This document shows positions 1 to 8,383 of a DNA stretch of 64,000 nt, piece after piece. The stretch spans positions 62,001 through 126,000 of the forward strand of contig NZ_JACHZB010000007.1 in assembly GCF_014193255.1 (NCBI RefSeq). Reading direction: 5' to 3'. A program made the translations under genes and the position numbers. This stretch comes from Rhizobium sp. BK196 (lineage in GTDB: Bacteria; Pseudomonadota; Alphaproteobacteria; Rhizobiales; Rhizobiaceae). The notes beneath the pieces were generated by a model. It was not told the origin of the DNA and did not search any database. It worked only from the letters and a program-made list of their open reading frames with translations. Each line of letters starts with the position of its first letter. The first letter of the stretch is position 1.

Positions 1-504
1 TGCGACGGGCGGAGTGCCGGCCTGCGACGCGATGATCGGTCCGTGACCCCATTCCCCCGCAAAGCCGCCCGACGCATTGATGAGGCGACCATCCGAGACG
101 AGGCCGCCGCCAACGCCGGTGCCGAGAATGGCACCGAAGACGATGCGGTGGCCTCTGCCGGCGCCGAGCTCGGCCTCCGCCACGGTGAAACAATCGGCAT
201 CATTGGCGACCAGCACGGGCAGGGCGAGTTCCGCTTCCAGGTCGGCGGCGAGGTTGCGGTCGTGAAGGCAGGGGATATTGGCGACGATGAGGCGCTGTGT
301 ATCCGGGTCTACAACTCCGGCGATCGAGAGCGCAATGCGCGAGGGCTGTTCGCCGGCTTCAGCGATAAAGCTTTTCAACGTCTCGACGAACGCCGGGAAG
401 TTATCCTTGGGGGTCGGGCGACGGCCGAGCGGCACGATGTCGGATTCCGAACGCCCAATTCCACCCTTGATGGCGGAGCCTCCGATGTCGAACGAAATAA
501 TCAT
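1..504 (-). CDS. ROK-family sugar kinase, N-terminal part (cut by window edge)
   Basis: Reading the minus strand from the ATG at 504 gives 168 open codons that run off the left edge. The N-terminus MIISFDIGGSAIKGG carries the ROK/ASKHA phosphate-binding motif (D6, G8, G9, K13), and GEWGHGP near residue 150 is the ROK signature. ROK members are ATP-dependent hexose or amino-sugar kinases, or repressors with an extra N-terminal HTH. This one has no HTH, so a cytosolic kinase for glucose, fructose or N-acetylglucosamine is likely; the substrate cannot be told. The zinc motif and C-terminal half lie outside the window. The opposite-strand ORFs over it are shadows. It is divergent from exoD, and a repeated TTCGATAATT lies in between. 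Confidence 0.85.
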   Translation of the reverse strand, partial: MIISFDIGGSAIKGGIGRSESDIVPLGRRPTPKDNFPAFVETLKSFIAEAGEQPSRIALSIAGVVDPDTQRLIVANIPCLHDRNLAADLEAELALPVLVANDADCFTVAEAELGAGRGHRIVFGAILGTGVGGGLVSDGRLINASGGFAGEWGHGPIIASQAGTPPVA

Positions 505-570
505 CTGATGTCTACCAATTGTCTTTGCTTGGCGTCTGCTCGCACTCTTGGAGCGGAATTACAAGGATTA

Positions 571-613
571 TTCGATAATTGAACTAAGGGATCGGCCGCG
601 TGCTTCGATAATT
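571..613. promoter_or_regulatory. Repeated TTCGATAATT between ROK kinase and exoD
   Basis: TTCGATAATT occurs at 571-580 and again at 604-613, 33 bp apart. The first copy sits in a near palindrome, ATTAT-TCG-ATAAT. The position in the divergent promoter region suggests an operator pair, possibly for a ROK-type repressor. This is inference from position and symmetry only. Confidence 0.3.
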
Positions 614-687
614 TTATCCGTCCGAGTCATGCTAATGGCATATTGCACAGGCAGACCTTTCGTTATTCACTTGCCTATGCCGGATTC

Positions 688-1344
688 ATGACAATCGAAA
701 ATACCGAAGACAATAGATCCACCGCCCGCAGGCCGCGTCCGAAAGGCCGCCGGCTATCCTCCATCCTGCGGCAGATGGCGGCGGATCAGAGCCGCGAACG
801 CGTATCGATCGGCGACCTGTTCCGGACGATGGGCGATCGGGCGATCGGTGCGCTCATGCTGATTTTCGCACTGCCGAACGCCTTTCCGACTCCACCCGGC
901 ACATCCTCGCTGCTCGGCGCTCCGCTGATCTTCCTTGCTGCGCAACTCACTTTCGGACTGAAGCCGTGGCTGCCGAAGGCGATTGCGGCGCGCTCCATGC
1001 GACGGGAGGATTTCGAGACGATCGTCGGGCGCATCCACCCCTGGCTTGCCCGGGCCGAGCGCATGCTGCAGCCGCGGCTCGGTATTCTCGCCGAGCCGCC
1101 TGCAGAGTATTTGGCGGGCTTCTGCTGCCTGGTGCTGGCGATCGTTCTGGTGCTGCCGGTACCGCTCGGCAATATCCTGCCGGCGATCGCGATTTCCATC
1201 TTCGCCTTTGCGATTCTTGGGCGAGACGGATTGTTTTCGCTTCTCGGCTTCGTCATGACGGCGGTCTCGCTCGCCGTCGCAGGCGGAGTGATCTACGGTC
1301 TCGTCAAGGCGGCCATCTACGTCGTCATGAAGTGGTTCGGGTAA
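688..1344 (+). CDS. exoD: ExoD-family exopolysaccharide synthesis protein
   Basis: A 218-residue integral membrane protein of the ExoD family, first described in Sinorhizobium meliloti, where mutants are affected in exopolysaccharide and alkali tolerance. A basic cytosolic N-terminus (residues 1-45) is followed by a hydrophobic segment containing ALPNAFPTPPGTSSLLGAPL, typical of the family, an amphipathic stretch, and three or four further hydrophobic helices in the C-terminal half. I chose the ATG at 688; an in-frame TTG at 643 would add 15 residues, and neither has a strong ribosome site. It is monocistronic between the divergent ROK kinase and the SorC gene. The biochemical role of ExoD is not established. 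Confidence 0.85.
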   Translation: MTIENTEDNRSTARRPRPKGRRLSSILRQMAADQSRERVSIGDLFRTMGDRAIGALMLIFALPNAFPTPPGTSSLLGAPLIFLAAQLTFGLKPWLPKAIAARSMRREDFETIVGRIHPWLARAERMLQPRLGILAEPPAEYLAGFCCLVLAIVLVLPVPLGNILPAIAISIFAFAILGRDGLFSLLGFVMTAVSLAVAGGVIYGLVKAAIYVVMKWFG

Positions 1345-1443
1345 GGAAGCGACTGCTGACTTTTTCAACGCCCTCGACATTTGCCCGATTTTTGTTTTGA
1401 TCTGGCGCCAGACAGACTCAAAACGAATTATTGGCGGCAACAC

Positions 1444-2397
1444 ATGGCTAAAAAAGCGGAGACTTCCGGACGGCTGGATGACGCGGCGCGCGCCGGCTGG
1501 CTCTATTATGTCGCCGGCCGCACGCAGGATGAAATTGCATCCGCCATGGGTATTTCGAGGCAATCGGCGCAGCGGCTCGTTTCGCTTGCTGTGGCCGAGC
1601 GGTTGATCAAGGTGCGGCTCGACCACCCGATTGCCGCCTGCCTCGAACTCGCAAATCAGCTGCGCAAGAAATTCGGTCTGCGGCATGTCGAGATCGTTCC
1701 GAGCGATCCGGGCTCATCGTCCACGACGGTCGGCATTGCCGAAGCGGCTGCTTCCGAAATCGAGCGCTGGCTGAAACGCCCCGATCCGATCGTACTCGCC
1801 GTCGGTACCGGGCGAACGCTGAAAGCGGCTGTCGACCAGCTGCCGGCGATCGAATGTCCCAATCACCGCATCGTTTCGCTGACCGGCAATATCGCGCCCG
1901 ATGGGTCGGCTGCCTATTACAACGTGATTTTCAGCATGGCCGATGCCGTCAAGGCGCGGCACTATCCGATGCCGCTGCCGGTTCTCGTGACCTCGGCGGA
2001 GGAGCGGGAGCTTCTGCACGGCCAGCAGCTCGTGCGCTCGACGCTGGCGATCAGCGCGCAGGCGGATGTGACCTTCGTCGGTATCGGCGAACTCGGCATC
2101 GACGGCCCGCTCTGCGTCGATGGGTTCCTCGAAAAAGACGAGATGATGGAGCTGATGAGCGGCGGCGCCGTGGGTGAAATCTGCGGCTGGATTTTCGACG
2201 CGGACGGCAGGCTGCTCGACAACCCTATCAACGAGCGTGTTGCCTCCGCCCCGATCCCGCCGCGCGATTCGTCCACAGTCATCGGAATTGCCAAGGGCAA
2301 GCGCAAGTTCAAGGCGATCAGGGCAGCCATCACAGGCCATCAGGTGAACGGTTTGATTACCGACGAAGAGACGGCTGAGTTTTTGCTCAGCATCTGA
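1444..2397 (+). CDS. SorC/DeoR-family sugar-responsive regulator of the polyol operon
   Basis: A 317-residue regulator. Residues about 10-55 hold an N-terminal HTH (WLYYVAGRTQDEIASAMGIS followed by a recognition helix), and the remainder is the SorC sugar-binding domain, related to phosphosugar isomerases, with the VGTGRTLKAAVDQLP region. Such proteins bind a sugar or sugar phosphate and control the adjacent catabolic operon. It lies 145 bp upstream of smoE on the same strand, so it is the likely regulator of the smo-mtlK genes. Its stop codon lies inside a perfect 11-bp inverted repeat whose half-site TGAGCA recurs near the smoE promoter. The ATG at 1444 was chosen because the family homology begins right after it. 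Confidence 0.85.
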   Translation: MAKKAETSGRLDDAARAGWLYYVAGRTQDEIASAMGISRQSAQRLVSLAVAERLIKVRLDHPIAACLELANQLRKKFGLRHVEIVPSDPGSSSTTVGIAEAAASEIERWLKRPDPIVLAVGTGRTLKAAVDQLPAIECPNHRIVSLTGNIAPDGSAAYYNVIFSMADAVKARHYPMPLPVLVTSAEERELLHGQQLVRSTLAISAQADVTFVGIGELGIDGPLCVDGFLEKDEMMELMSGGAVGEICGWIFDADGRLLDNPINERVASAPIPPRDSSTVIGIAKGKRKFKAIRAAITGHQVNGLITDEETAEFLLSI

Positions 2398-2404
2398 GCA
2401 AAAA
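2380..2404. promoter_or_regulatory. Perfect 11-bp inverted repeat over the regulator stop codon
   Basis: TTTTTGCTCAG (2380-2390) and CTGAGCAAAAA (2394-2404) are perfect reverse complements around a 3-base centre. No U-run follows on the plus strand, so it is a poor intrinsic terminator. TGAGCA recurs at 2501-2506 and, inverted, at 2514-2519. I read these as candidate SorC operator half-sites around the smoE promoter. Confidence 0.45.
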
Positions 2405-2465
2405 TATTATCATTTCGAATCAATGTTATAGGTCGATCGTTCGGCATCGCAGCAACGATTGCCAA

Positions 2466-2519
2466 TTGACAAATTTCCCCCGCTGATGAGTAATTGCCCA
2501 TGAGCAAAGCGAATGCTCA
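2466..2519 (+). promoter_or_regulatory. Candidate smoE promoter with TGAGCA/TGCTCA operator
   Basis: TTGACA at 2466-2471 looks like a -35 box, with an AT-rich GAGTAATTG near 2488-2496 as a weak -10. Just downstream, TGAGCA (2501-2506) and TGCTCA (2514-2519) form an inverted repeat with a 7-bp spacer, placed where a repressor would block transcription of smoE (start 2543). Confidence 0.4.
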
Positions 2520-2542
2520 CATCCATCTTCTGGGAGGAAGAT

Positions 2543-3853
2543 ATGACATTGAGAACTTTCCTGCTGGGCGCCTGCTCAGCGATGGCGTTTGCCGGCATGG
2601 CTTCGGCCGAGACGCTGACGATCGCGACCGTGAACAACGGCGACATGATCCGGATGCAGAAGCTGACGGATGACTTCAAGGCGAAGAATCCCGGCATCGA
2701 CCTTGAATGGGTAACCCTCGAAGAAAACGTACTGCGCCAGAAGGTCACGACCGACATTGCAACAAAGGGCGGCCAGTATGACGTGCTGACGATCGGCACC
2801 TATGAAGTTCCGATCTGGGCAAAGCAGGGCTGGCTCCTGCCGCTGGACAATCTCGGCGACAGCTACGACGTGAATGACCTGCTGCCGGCCATCCGCAGCG
2901 GCATCAGCCAGGACGGCAAGCTCTATGCAGCTCCGTTCTACGGCGAAAGCTCCATGGTCATGTACCGCAAGGACCTGTTCGACGCTGCCGGCTTGAAGAT
3001 GCCCGATGCGCCGACCTGGGACTTCATCGCGGACGCTGCGAAGAAGATCACCAACAAGGATAAGGAAATCTACGGCATCTGCCTGCGCGGCAAGGCCGGT
3101 TGGGGTGAAAACATGGCCTTCCTGACGGCTATGTCGAACTCTTTCGGCGCCCGCTGGTTCGATGAAAAGTGGAAACCGCAGTTCGATCAGCCTGAGTGGA
3201 AGGACACGCTGACCTTCTACGTGAACCTGATGAAGGAAGCCGGCCCTCCCGGCGCTTCTTCCAACGGCTTCAACGAAAACCTGGCGCTCTTCCAGACCGG
3301 CAAATGCGGCATGTGGATCGACGCAACGGTTGCTGCTTCCTTCGTGGCCGATCCGAAGCAGTCGCAGGTTGCCGACAAGGTCGGCTTTGCGCTGGCTCCG
3401 GACAAGGGCCTCGGCAAGCGCGGCAACTGGCTCTGGGCCTGGAACCTCGCCATACCGGCAGGCTCGCAGAAGTCTGAAGCAGCCGAGAAGTTCATCGCCT
3501 GGGCAACGAGCAAGGATTACACCAATCTCGTGGCTGAAAAGGAAGGCTGGCTGAACGCACCTCCCGGCACACGCAGCTCGCTCTATGCGAATGCTGATTA
3601 CCAGAAGGCTGCTCCGTTTGCGAAGATGACGCTCGACAGCATCAACTCCGCAGACCCGACCAAGCCGACTGTCAAGCCGGTTCCCTATGTCGGCGTCCAG
3701 TTCGTGGCGATCCCGGAATTCCAGGGCATCGGCACGGCCGTCGGCCAGCAGTTCTCCGCAGCCCTTGCCGGCCAGATCTCGGTCGACCAGGCCCTGCAGA
3801 GCGCGCAGCAACTGACTACCCGCGAAATGACCAAAGCGGGCTACATCAAGTAA
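2543..3853 (+). CDS. smoE: Polyol ABC transporter, periplasmic substrate-binding protein (SmoE-like)
   Basis: A 436-residue family 1 extracellular solute-binding protein. A Sec signal peptide (MTLRTFLLGACSAMAFAGMA, cleavage likely after ASA) is followed by the mature start ETLTIATVNNGDMIRMQKL. It binds sorbitol or mannitol-type polyols in the periplasm for SmoFGK. Assignment rests on the regulator-smoEFGK-mtlK gene order known from Rhodobacter and rhizobia and on the family's size and sequence style; the exact polyol is inference. The ATG at 2543 follows GGGAGGAAGAT; a start 30 bases upstream lacks this site and would spoil the signal peptide. Two stem-loops follow the stop codon, likely raising its message level over the permeases. 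Confidence 0.85.
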   Translation: MTLRTFLLGACSAMAFAGMASAETLTIATVNNGDMIRMQKLTDDFKAKNPGIDLEWVTLEENVLRQKVTTDIATKGGQYDVLTIGTYEVPIWAKQGWLLPLDNLGDSYDVNDLLPAIRSGISQDGKLYAAPFYGESSMVMYRKDLFDAAGLKMPDAPTWDFIADAAKKITNKDKEIYGICLRGKAGWGENMAFLTAMSNSFGARWFDEKWKPQFDQPEWKDTLTFYVNLMKEAGPPGASSNGFNENLALFQTGKCGMWIDATVAASFVADPKQSQVADKVGFALAPDKGLGKRGNWLWAWNLAIPAGSQKSEAAEKFIAWATSKDYTNLVAEKEGWLNAPPGTRSSLYANADYQKAAPFAKMTLDSINSADPTKPTVKPVPYVGVQFVAIPEFQGIGTAVGQQFSAALAGQISVDQALQSAQQLTTREMTKAGYIK

Positions 3854-3870
3854 AACCTCCTGAGAATGTA

Positions 3871-3889
3871 CGGAATGCTTGGCATTCCG
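3871..3889 (+). repeat. Stem-loop just after smoE
   Basis: CGGAATGC (3871-3878) pairs with GCATTCCG (3882-3889) across a 3-base loop, 18 bases after the smoE stop. No U-tract follows. It is probably an mRNA 3'-end stabiliser working with the second, larger hairpin. Confidence 0.55.
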
Positions 3890-3896
3890 CACCTCC

Positions 3897-3936
3897 GGGC
3901 CGCCGATTGCCCGAACTGCATCGGCGGCCCTTTTTT
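3897..3936 (+). terminator. Strong intercistronic terminator/attenuator between smoE and smoF
   Basis: GGGCCGCCGAT (3897-3907) pairs perfectly with ATCGGCGGCCC (3920-3930), 12-base loop, followed by six T (3931-3936). This is a classic intrinsic terminator shape inside the operon, so partial termination would give more binding protein than permease. Confidence 0.75.
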
Positions 3937-3985
3937 CAAAGCTGTTTCGCAGCCGTTTCCGCTTCAGATCAGACCGGTGATTGCT

Positions 3986-4858
3986 ATGGCAACGTTCCAC
4001 ACTCGCTCCGCAGCACGCCTGATGATAGCACCTTCCGTGGTGCTGCTCTTCGCGTGGATGATCGTCCCGCTGGCGATGACGATTTACTTCTCCCTGCTGA
4101 ACTACAATCTGCTCAGCCCGGGCATGGAGAATTTCGTCGGTCTCTTAAACTACCAATACTTCCTCACCGACCCGGCCTTCTTCGCAGCACTCATCAACAC
4201 GCTGGTCCTGGTTGCCGGCGTGCTACTCATCACTGTGATTGGCGGCATTCTCTTCGCATTGCTGCTCGACCAGCAGATTTACGGCCAGGGCATTGTCCGC
4301 ATCCTGGTCATTGCGCCCTTCTTCGTCATGCCGACGGTGGCGGCTCTTGTCTGGAAAAACATGTTCATGAACCCGGTCAACGGCCTCTTCGCCTATATGG
4401 CGAAGGCTGTCGGCCTGCAGCCAATCGACTGGCTTGCCACCGTACCGCTGCTCTCCGTCATTCTGATCGTCGCCTGGCAGTGGCTTCCCTTTGCCACGCT
4501 GATACTGCTCACAGCGCTGCAGTCGCTCGATGAGGAGCAGAAGGAAGCCGCCGAGATGGATGGCGCCGGCGCGATCTCGAAATTCATCTACATCATCCTG
4601 CCGCATATGGCCCGTGCCATCACCGTCGTCATCCTTATCCAGACGATTTTCCTGCTGTCGGTCTTCGCCGAGATCCTGGTCACCACCAATGGCGGCCCGG
4701 GCACGCAGAGCACGAACCTCACCTATCTCGTCTATGCGCAGGCACTGCTGCAGTTCGATATCGGCGGAGCCTCCGCAGGCGGTATTGTCGCGGTCGTGCT
4801 TGCCAATATCGTTGCGATCTTCCTCGTGCGCCTCGTCGGCAAGAATCTGGAGGCTTGA
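3986..4858 (+). CDS. smoF: Polyol ABC transporter permease (SmoF-like)
   Basis: A 290-residue MalF-type inner-membrane permease with about six transmembrane helices (first near residues 12-34, IAPSVVLLFAWMIVPLAM). The cytoplasmic EAA loop, EEQKEAAEMDGAGAISKF, which docks onto the ATPase, is intact. The ATG at 3986 is preferred because translation from the upstream in-frame codon at 3866 would read straight through the terminator hairpin and give non-membrane-like sequence; its ribosome site is weak. It ends one base before smoG, so the two are almost certainly translated together as the heterodimeric channel. Confidence 0.85.
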   Translation: MATFHTRSAARLMIAPSVVLLFAWMIVPLAMTIYFSLLNYNLLSPGMENFVGLLNYQYFLTDPAFFAALINTLVLVAGVLLITVIGGILFALLLDQQIYGQGIVRILVIAPFFVMPTVAALVWKNMFMNPVNGLFAYMAKAVGLQPIDWLATVPLLSVILIVAWQWLPFATLILLTALQSLDEEQKEAAEMDGAGAISKFIYIILPHMARAITVVILIQTIFLLSVFAEILVTTNGGPGTQSTNLTYLVYAQALLQFDIGGASAGGIVAVVLANIVAIFLVRLVGKNLEA

Positions 4859-4859
4859 G

Positions 4860-5690
4860 ATGGCTAGAAAGGTTACCACCCAACGCAAGGTCATCATGAC
4901 CGCGATCGCCTGGGCGCTCGGCATCCTGATCTTCTTCCCGATCCTCTGGACGTTCCTGACGAGCTTCAAGTCGGAAGCGGACGCCATTGCCTCGCCGCCG
5001 CAGTTCCTGTTCTTCCACTGGACGACGGAGAACTATGCGGAAGTGCAGAGCCGCTCCAACTACCTCAGCCACTTCATGAATTCCGTGGTGATCTCCTTCG
5101 GCTCGACACTGATCGGCCTCATCATCGCCATTCCGGCCGCCTGGGCCATGGCCTTTGCGCCGACCAAGCGGACGAAGGACGTGCTGATGTGGATGCTGTC
5201 GACGAAGATGATGCCGCCGGTCGGCGCGCTCATCCCGATCTACCTGATGTTCCGCAATTCGGGCCTGCTCGATACGCGCACCGGCCTGGTTATGGTGTTG
5301 ACGCTGATCAATCTGCCGATCATCGTCTGGATGCTCTACACCTACTTCAAGGAAATTCCCGGCGAGATCCTCGAAGCCGCGCGCATGGACGGAGCATCGC
5401 TCGCCAAGGAAATTGCCTACGTGCTGACGCCGATGGCGGTGCCGGGCATTGCCTCGACGCTGCTGCTCAACATCATTCTTGCCTGGAACGAGGCCTTCTG
5501 GACGCTGAACCTGACAGCCTCCAAGGCGGCACCGCTGACAGCCTTCATCGCCTCCTATTCGAGCCCGGAAGGCCTGTTCTATGCCAAGCTTTCGGCGGCT
5601 TCGACCATGGCGATTGCGCCGATCCTCATCCTCGGCTGGTTCAGCCAGAAACAACTTGTCCGCGGCCTGACCTTCGGCGCGGTGAAATAA
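4860..5690 (+). CDS. smoG: Polyol ABC transporter permease (SmoG-like)
   Basis: A 276-residue MalG-type permease. The N-terminal helix (VIMTAIAWALGILIFFPILW, near residues 10-30) precedes a periplasmic loop and about five more helices. The EAA motif is EILEAARMDGASLAKEIAYV. It starts at ATG 4860, directly after the smoF stop and with GAGG upstream inside smoF. A longer in-frame reading from 4530 is only a shadow of smoF. It pairs with SmoF to form the membrane channel energised by SmoK. Confidence 0.85.
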   Translation: MARKVTTQRKVIMTAIAWALGILIFFPILWTFLTSFKSEADAIASPPQFLFFHWTTENYAEVQSRSNYLSHFMNSVVISFGSTLIGLIIAIPAAWAMAFAPTKRTKDVLMWMLSTKMMPPVGALIPIYLMFRNSGLLDTRTGLVMVLTLINLPIIVWMLYTYFKEIPGEILEAARMDGASLAKEIAYVLTPMAVPGIASTLLLNIILAWNEAFWTLNLTASKAAPLTAFIASYSSPEGLFYAKLSAASTMAIAPILILGWFSQKQLVRGLTFGAVK

Positions 5691-5708
5691 GATCATAGGG
5701 AGAGAAAC

Positions 5709-6707
5709 ATGGGCAGCATTACCCTTCAAAAGGTTTCGAAGGTCTTCGGCGAAGCCAAGGTCATCCCTTCGATTGATCTCGATATCAGGGACGGCGAATT
5801 CGTCGTCTTCGTCGGCCCGTCGGGCTGCGGCAAGTCTACGCTGCTGCGCCTGATCGCCGGCCTCGAAGACGTCTCCGGCGGCAAGATCGTCATCGACGGC
5901 AAGGACGCGACCGAAAAGGCGCCGTCCGAGCGGGGTCTGGCGATGGTCTTCCAGTCCTATGCGCTCTATCCGCATATGAGCGTGCACAACAACATCGCCT
6001 TCCCGCTGAAGATGGCCGGCATGGACAAGGCGGAGATCGACCGCAAGGTGACAGATGCCGCGCGCGTCCTGAACCTTGGCGATTATCTGGATCGCAAGCC
6101 GCGCCAGCTCTCGGGTGGCCAGCGCCAGCGCGTTGCCATCGGCCGTGCCATCGTGCGCCAGCCGTCGGCCTTCCTGTTCGATGAGCCGCTGTCGAACCTC
6201 GACGCGGCGCTGCGCGTCAACATGCGCATCGAGATCAGCGAGCTGCACCAGCAGCTGAAGACCACGATGATCTATGTCACCCACGATCAGGTGGAAGCCA
6301 TGACTATGGCCGACAAGATCGTGGTGTTGAACAGGGGCAATATCGAGCAGGTCGGTTCGCCCCTGGAGCTCTACCGCAGCCCGCGAAACCTCTTCGTTGC
6401 AGGCTTCATCGGCTCGCCGAAAATGAACTTCATCAACGGGCATAATGCTGCGCAGGTCAATGCGCACACGATCGGCATCCGTCCCGAACATGTGCTGCTG
6501 TCGACCGAAAGCGGCGACTGGAAGGGCAGGGTCATGGTGGCCGAACATCTCGGCTCCGACACGTTCCTGCACGTCGATGTCGATGGAATCGGGATGCTGA
6601 CGGCGCGCAGCAACGGCGATTTTGCTTCCAAGGCCGGGGACACGGTTTATCTGACGCCGGACAAGACGCGCATTCATAAATTCAACGAGGGCGGCCTCGC
6701 GATTTGA
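5709..6707 (+). CDS. smoK: Polyol ABC transporter ATP-binding protein (SmoK-like)
   Basis: A 332-residue ATPase of the MalK/UgpC group. Walker A GPSGCGKST spans residues 36-44, the Q-loop is VFQSYALYPHMSV, the ABC signature LSGGQRQR, Walker B AFLFDEPLSNLD, and the switch histidine is in VTHDQ. The C-terminal TOBE regulatory domain is present but slightly short for the family (about 350-370 residues). It lies 18 bases after smoG with GGGAGAG before the ATG. It hydrolyses ATP on the cytosolic face to drive polyol import. Confidence 0.88.
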   Translation: MGSITLQKVSKVFGEAKVIPSIDLDIRDGEFVVFVGPSGCGKSTLLRLIAGLEDVSGGKIVIDGKDATEKAPSERGLAMVFQSYALYPHMSVHNNIAFPLKMAGMDKAEIDRKVTDAARVLNLGDYLDRKPRQLSGGQRQRVAIGRAIVRQPSAFLFDEPLSNLDAALRVNMRIEISELHQQLKTTMIYVTHDQVEAMTMADKIVVLNRGNIEQVGSPLELYRSPRNLFVAGFIGSPKMNFINGHNAAQVNAHTIGIRPEHVLLSTESGDWKGRVMVAEHLGSDTFLHVDVDGIGMLTARSNGDFASKAGDTVYLTPDKTRIHKFNEGGLAI

Positions 6708-6813
6708 GGCGGCCGCCGGCTGGGGGAGACATGCGGACCGGGCGGTCTCGTCCGGCCCGCGCTACCGGGAGGACGAACGCCCTTTTTCGCAAGACCTTCA
6801 AGAGGACTGAAAC

Positions 6814-8295
6814 ATGACGTGCAAACTATCGCTGGCAACGCTCGCCGAGGCAGCAAAGACTGCAGCCATTCCGGCCTATGAGCGGGCGTCGCTGAAAGCC
6901 GGCATCGTGCACTTCGGCGTCGGCAATTTCCATCGCGCCCACCAGGCAATCTATCTCGACGATCTCTTCAATGCCGGTAGCGACCACAACTGGGCCATCA
7001 TCGGCGCCGGCGTCCTGCCCTCGGACGCGGCCATGCGCGACAAGCTCGCGGCGCAGGATTTCCTGACGACTGTCGTTGAGCAGGACAACAACAAGACGGC
7101 GGCGCGCGTGACCGGGCCGATGATCGATATCCTGCCGGTCGGCGAACCCGCTGTTATCATCGCCAAACTCGCCGATCCTGAGATCCGGATCGTCTCAATG
7201 ACGATCACCGAAGGCGGTTACTTCATCGATGCCTCGGGCAAGTTCAATCCGGCGCATCCGGCGATCGCCGCCGACGGCCAGAACCCGGCGACGCCGAAGA
7301 CGGTCTTCGGTCTGATCGTTGCCGGCCTGAAGGCGCGTAAAGACAAGGGCATCGAGCCCTTCACCGTTATGTCTTGCGATAACATTCCCCATAATGGCGT
7401 CGTCACTGCGAATGCCGTCGTCGGAACGGCCAAGCTTTCCGATCCTGCCTTTGCCGACTGGATCAAGACCAACGTCTCCTTCCCCAACGGCATGGTGGAC
7501 CGCATCACGCCGGCGACCAGCCAGCGCGAGATCGATTTCCTCAAAGACAATTTCGGCATCGAGGACAATTGGCCGGTCTATTGCGAAGAGTTCAAGCAGT
7601 GGGTGCTGGAAGACAAGTTCCCGATGGGCCGCCCGGCGCTTGAAAAGGTCGGCGTCACTTTCGTACCGGACGTCACGCCCTATGAGCATATGAAGATCCG
7701 CATCCTGAATGGCGGCCATGCGGCGATCGCCTATCCGGCAGCGCTGATGGACATTCATTTCGTCCATGAATCGATGGAAAACGATCTGATCCGCGCCTTC
7801 CTCGCCAAGCTGGAAAACGAGGAGATCATTCCGATCGTGCCACCGGTGCCGGACACGTCGCTCGCCGATTATTTCAAGCTGATCGAACGCCGCTTCCTCA
7901 ACCCGAAGATCGCCGATACGATCCCGCGGCTTGCACAGGACGGCTCCAACCGCCAACCGAAGTTCATCCTGCCCTCGACGCTCGACAACCTGCGCCAGGG
8001 TAGGGATGTCGTTGGCCTTGCGCTCGTCTCCGCGCTCTGGTGCCGCTACTTCTTCGGCAAGAGCGACAGCGGCAAGGACATTGTCTTCAACGATGCCAGC
8101 GCCGAACGTCTGCACGAGGCAGCTGTCAAGGCAAAGGACGATCCGGCAGCCTTCCTCGCCTTTGACGATATTTTCGGTGAAGTCGCGAAATCAGATCTTT
8201 TCCGCAAGCGTTTCGCTCACGCATTGAAAACCCTGTGGGAAAAAGGCACGAAGGAAACTCTGCAGCTCTATCTCGACGGCAAGCTCGCAGTGTAA
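6814..8295 (+). CDS. mtlK: Mannitol 2-dehydrogenase, polyol-specific long-chain family
   Basis: A 493-residue NAD-dependent polyol dehydrogenase oxidising D-mannitol to D-fructose, and in relatives also sorbitol or D-arabitol. The N-terminal Rossmann fold shows the glycine-rich GVGNFHRAHQAIYLDDL region (from about residue 36). The catalytic pattern with Lys, Asn and His appears in MKIRILNGGHAAIAY, characteristic of the long-chain polyol family, and needs no metal. Length matches the family (about 480-500). The 106-bp gap after smoK contains a GC-rich imperfect hairpin but no obvious strong promoter, so it is probably co-transcribed with the importer. Confidence 0.9.
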   Translation: MTCKLSLATLAEAAKTAAIPAYERASLKAGIVHFGVGNFHRAHQAIYLDDLFNAGSDHNWAIIGAGVLPSDAAMRDKLAAQDFLTTVVEQDNNKTAARVTGPMIDILPVGEPAVIIAKLADPEIRIVSMTITEGGYFIDASGKFNPAHPAIAADGQNPATPKTVFGLIVAGLKARKDKGIEPFTVMSCDNIPHNGVVTANAVVGTAKLSDPAFADWIKTNVSFPNGMVDRITPATSQREIDFLKDNFGIEDNWPVYCEEFKQWVLEDKFPMGRPALEKVGVTFVPDVTPYEHMKIRILNGGHAAIAYPAALMDIHFVHESMENDLIRAFLAKLENEEIIPIVPPVPDTSLADYFKLIERRFLNPKIADTIPRLAQDGSNRQPKFILPSTLDNLRQGRDVVGLALVSALWCRYFFGKSDSGKDIVFNDASAERLHEAAVKAKDDPAAFLAFDDIFGEVAKSDLFRKRFAHALKTLWEKGTKETLQLYLDGKLAV

Positions 8296-8383
8296 GGAAT
8301 CATGATGGCGGCATTGCTGCCATCCCGGCCTTGCGGACGAAGCAGGACGGTTGCGTCCGAACTGAATTCAGGTTGGGTCTTCC

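Noticed and set aside
754..1686. 310-codon minus-strand frame opposite exoD and the SorC gene
   Set aside because: It spans two well-supported genes on the other strand, is Arg/Gln-rich and has no family features; shadow frame of high-GC DNA.
4719..6677. 652-codon minus-strand frame over smoG and smoK
   Set aside because: Arg- and Asp-rich translation antisense to two clear transporter genes; typical GC shadow.
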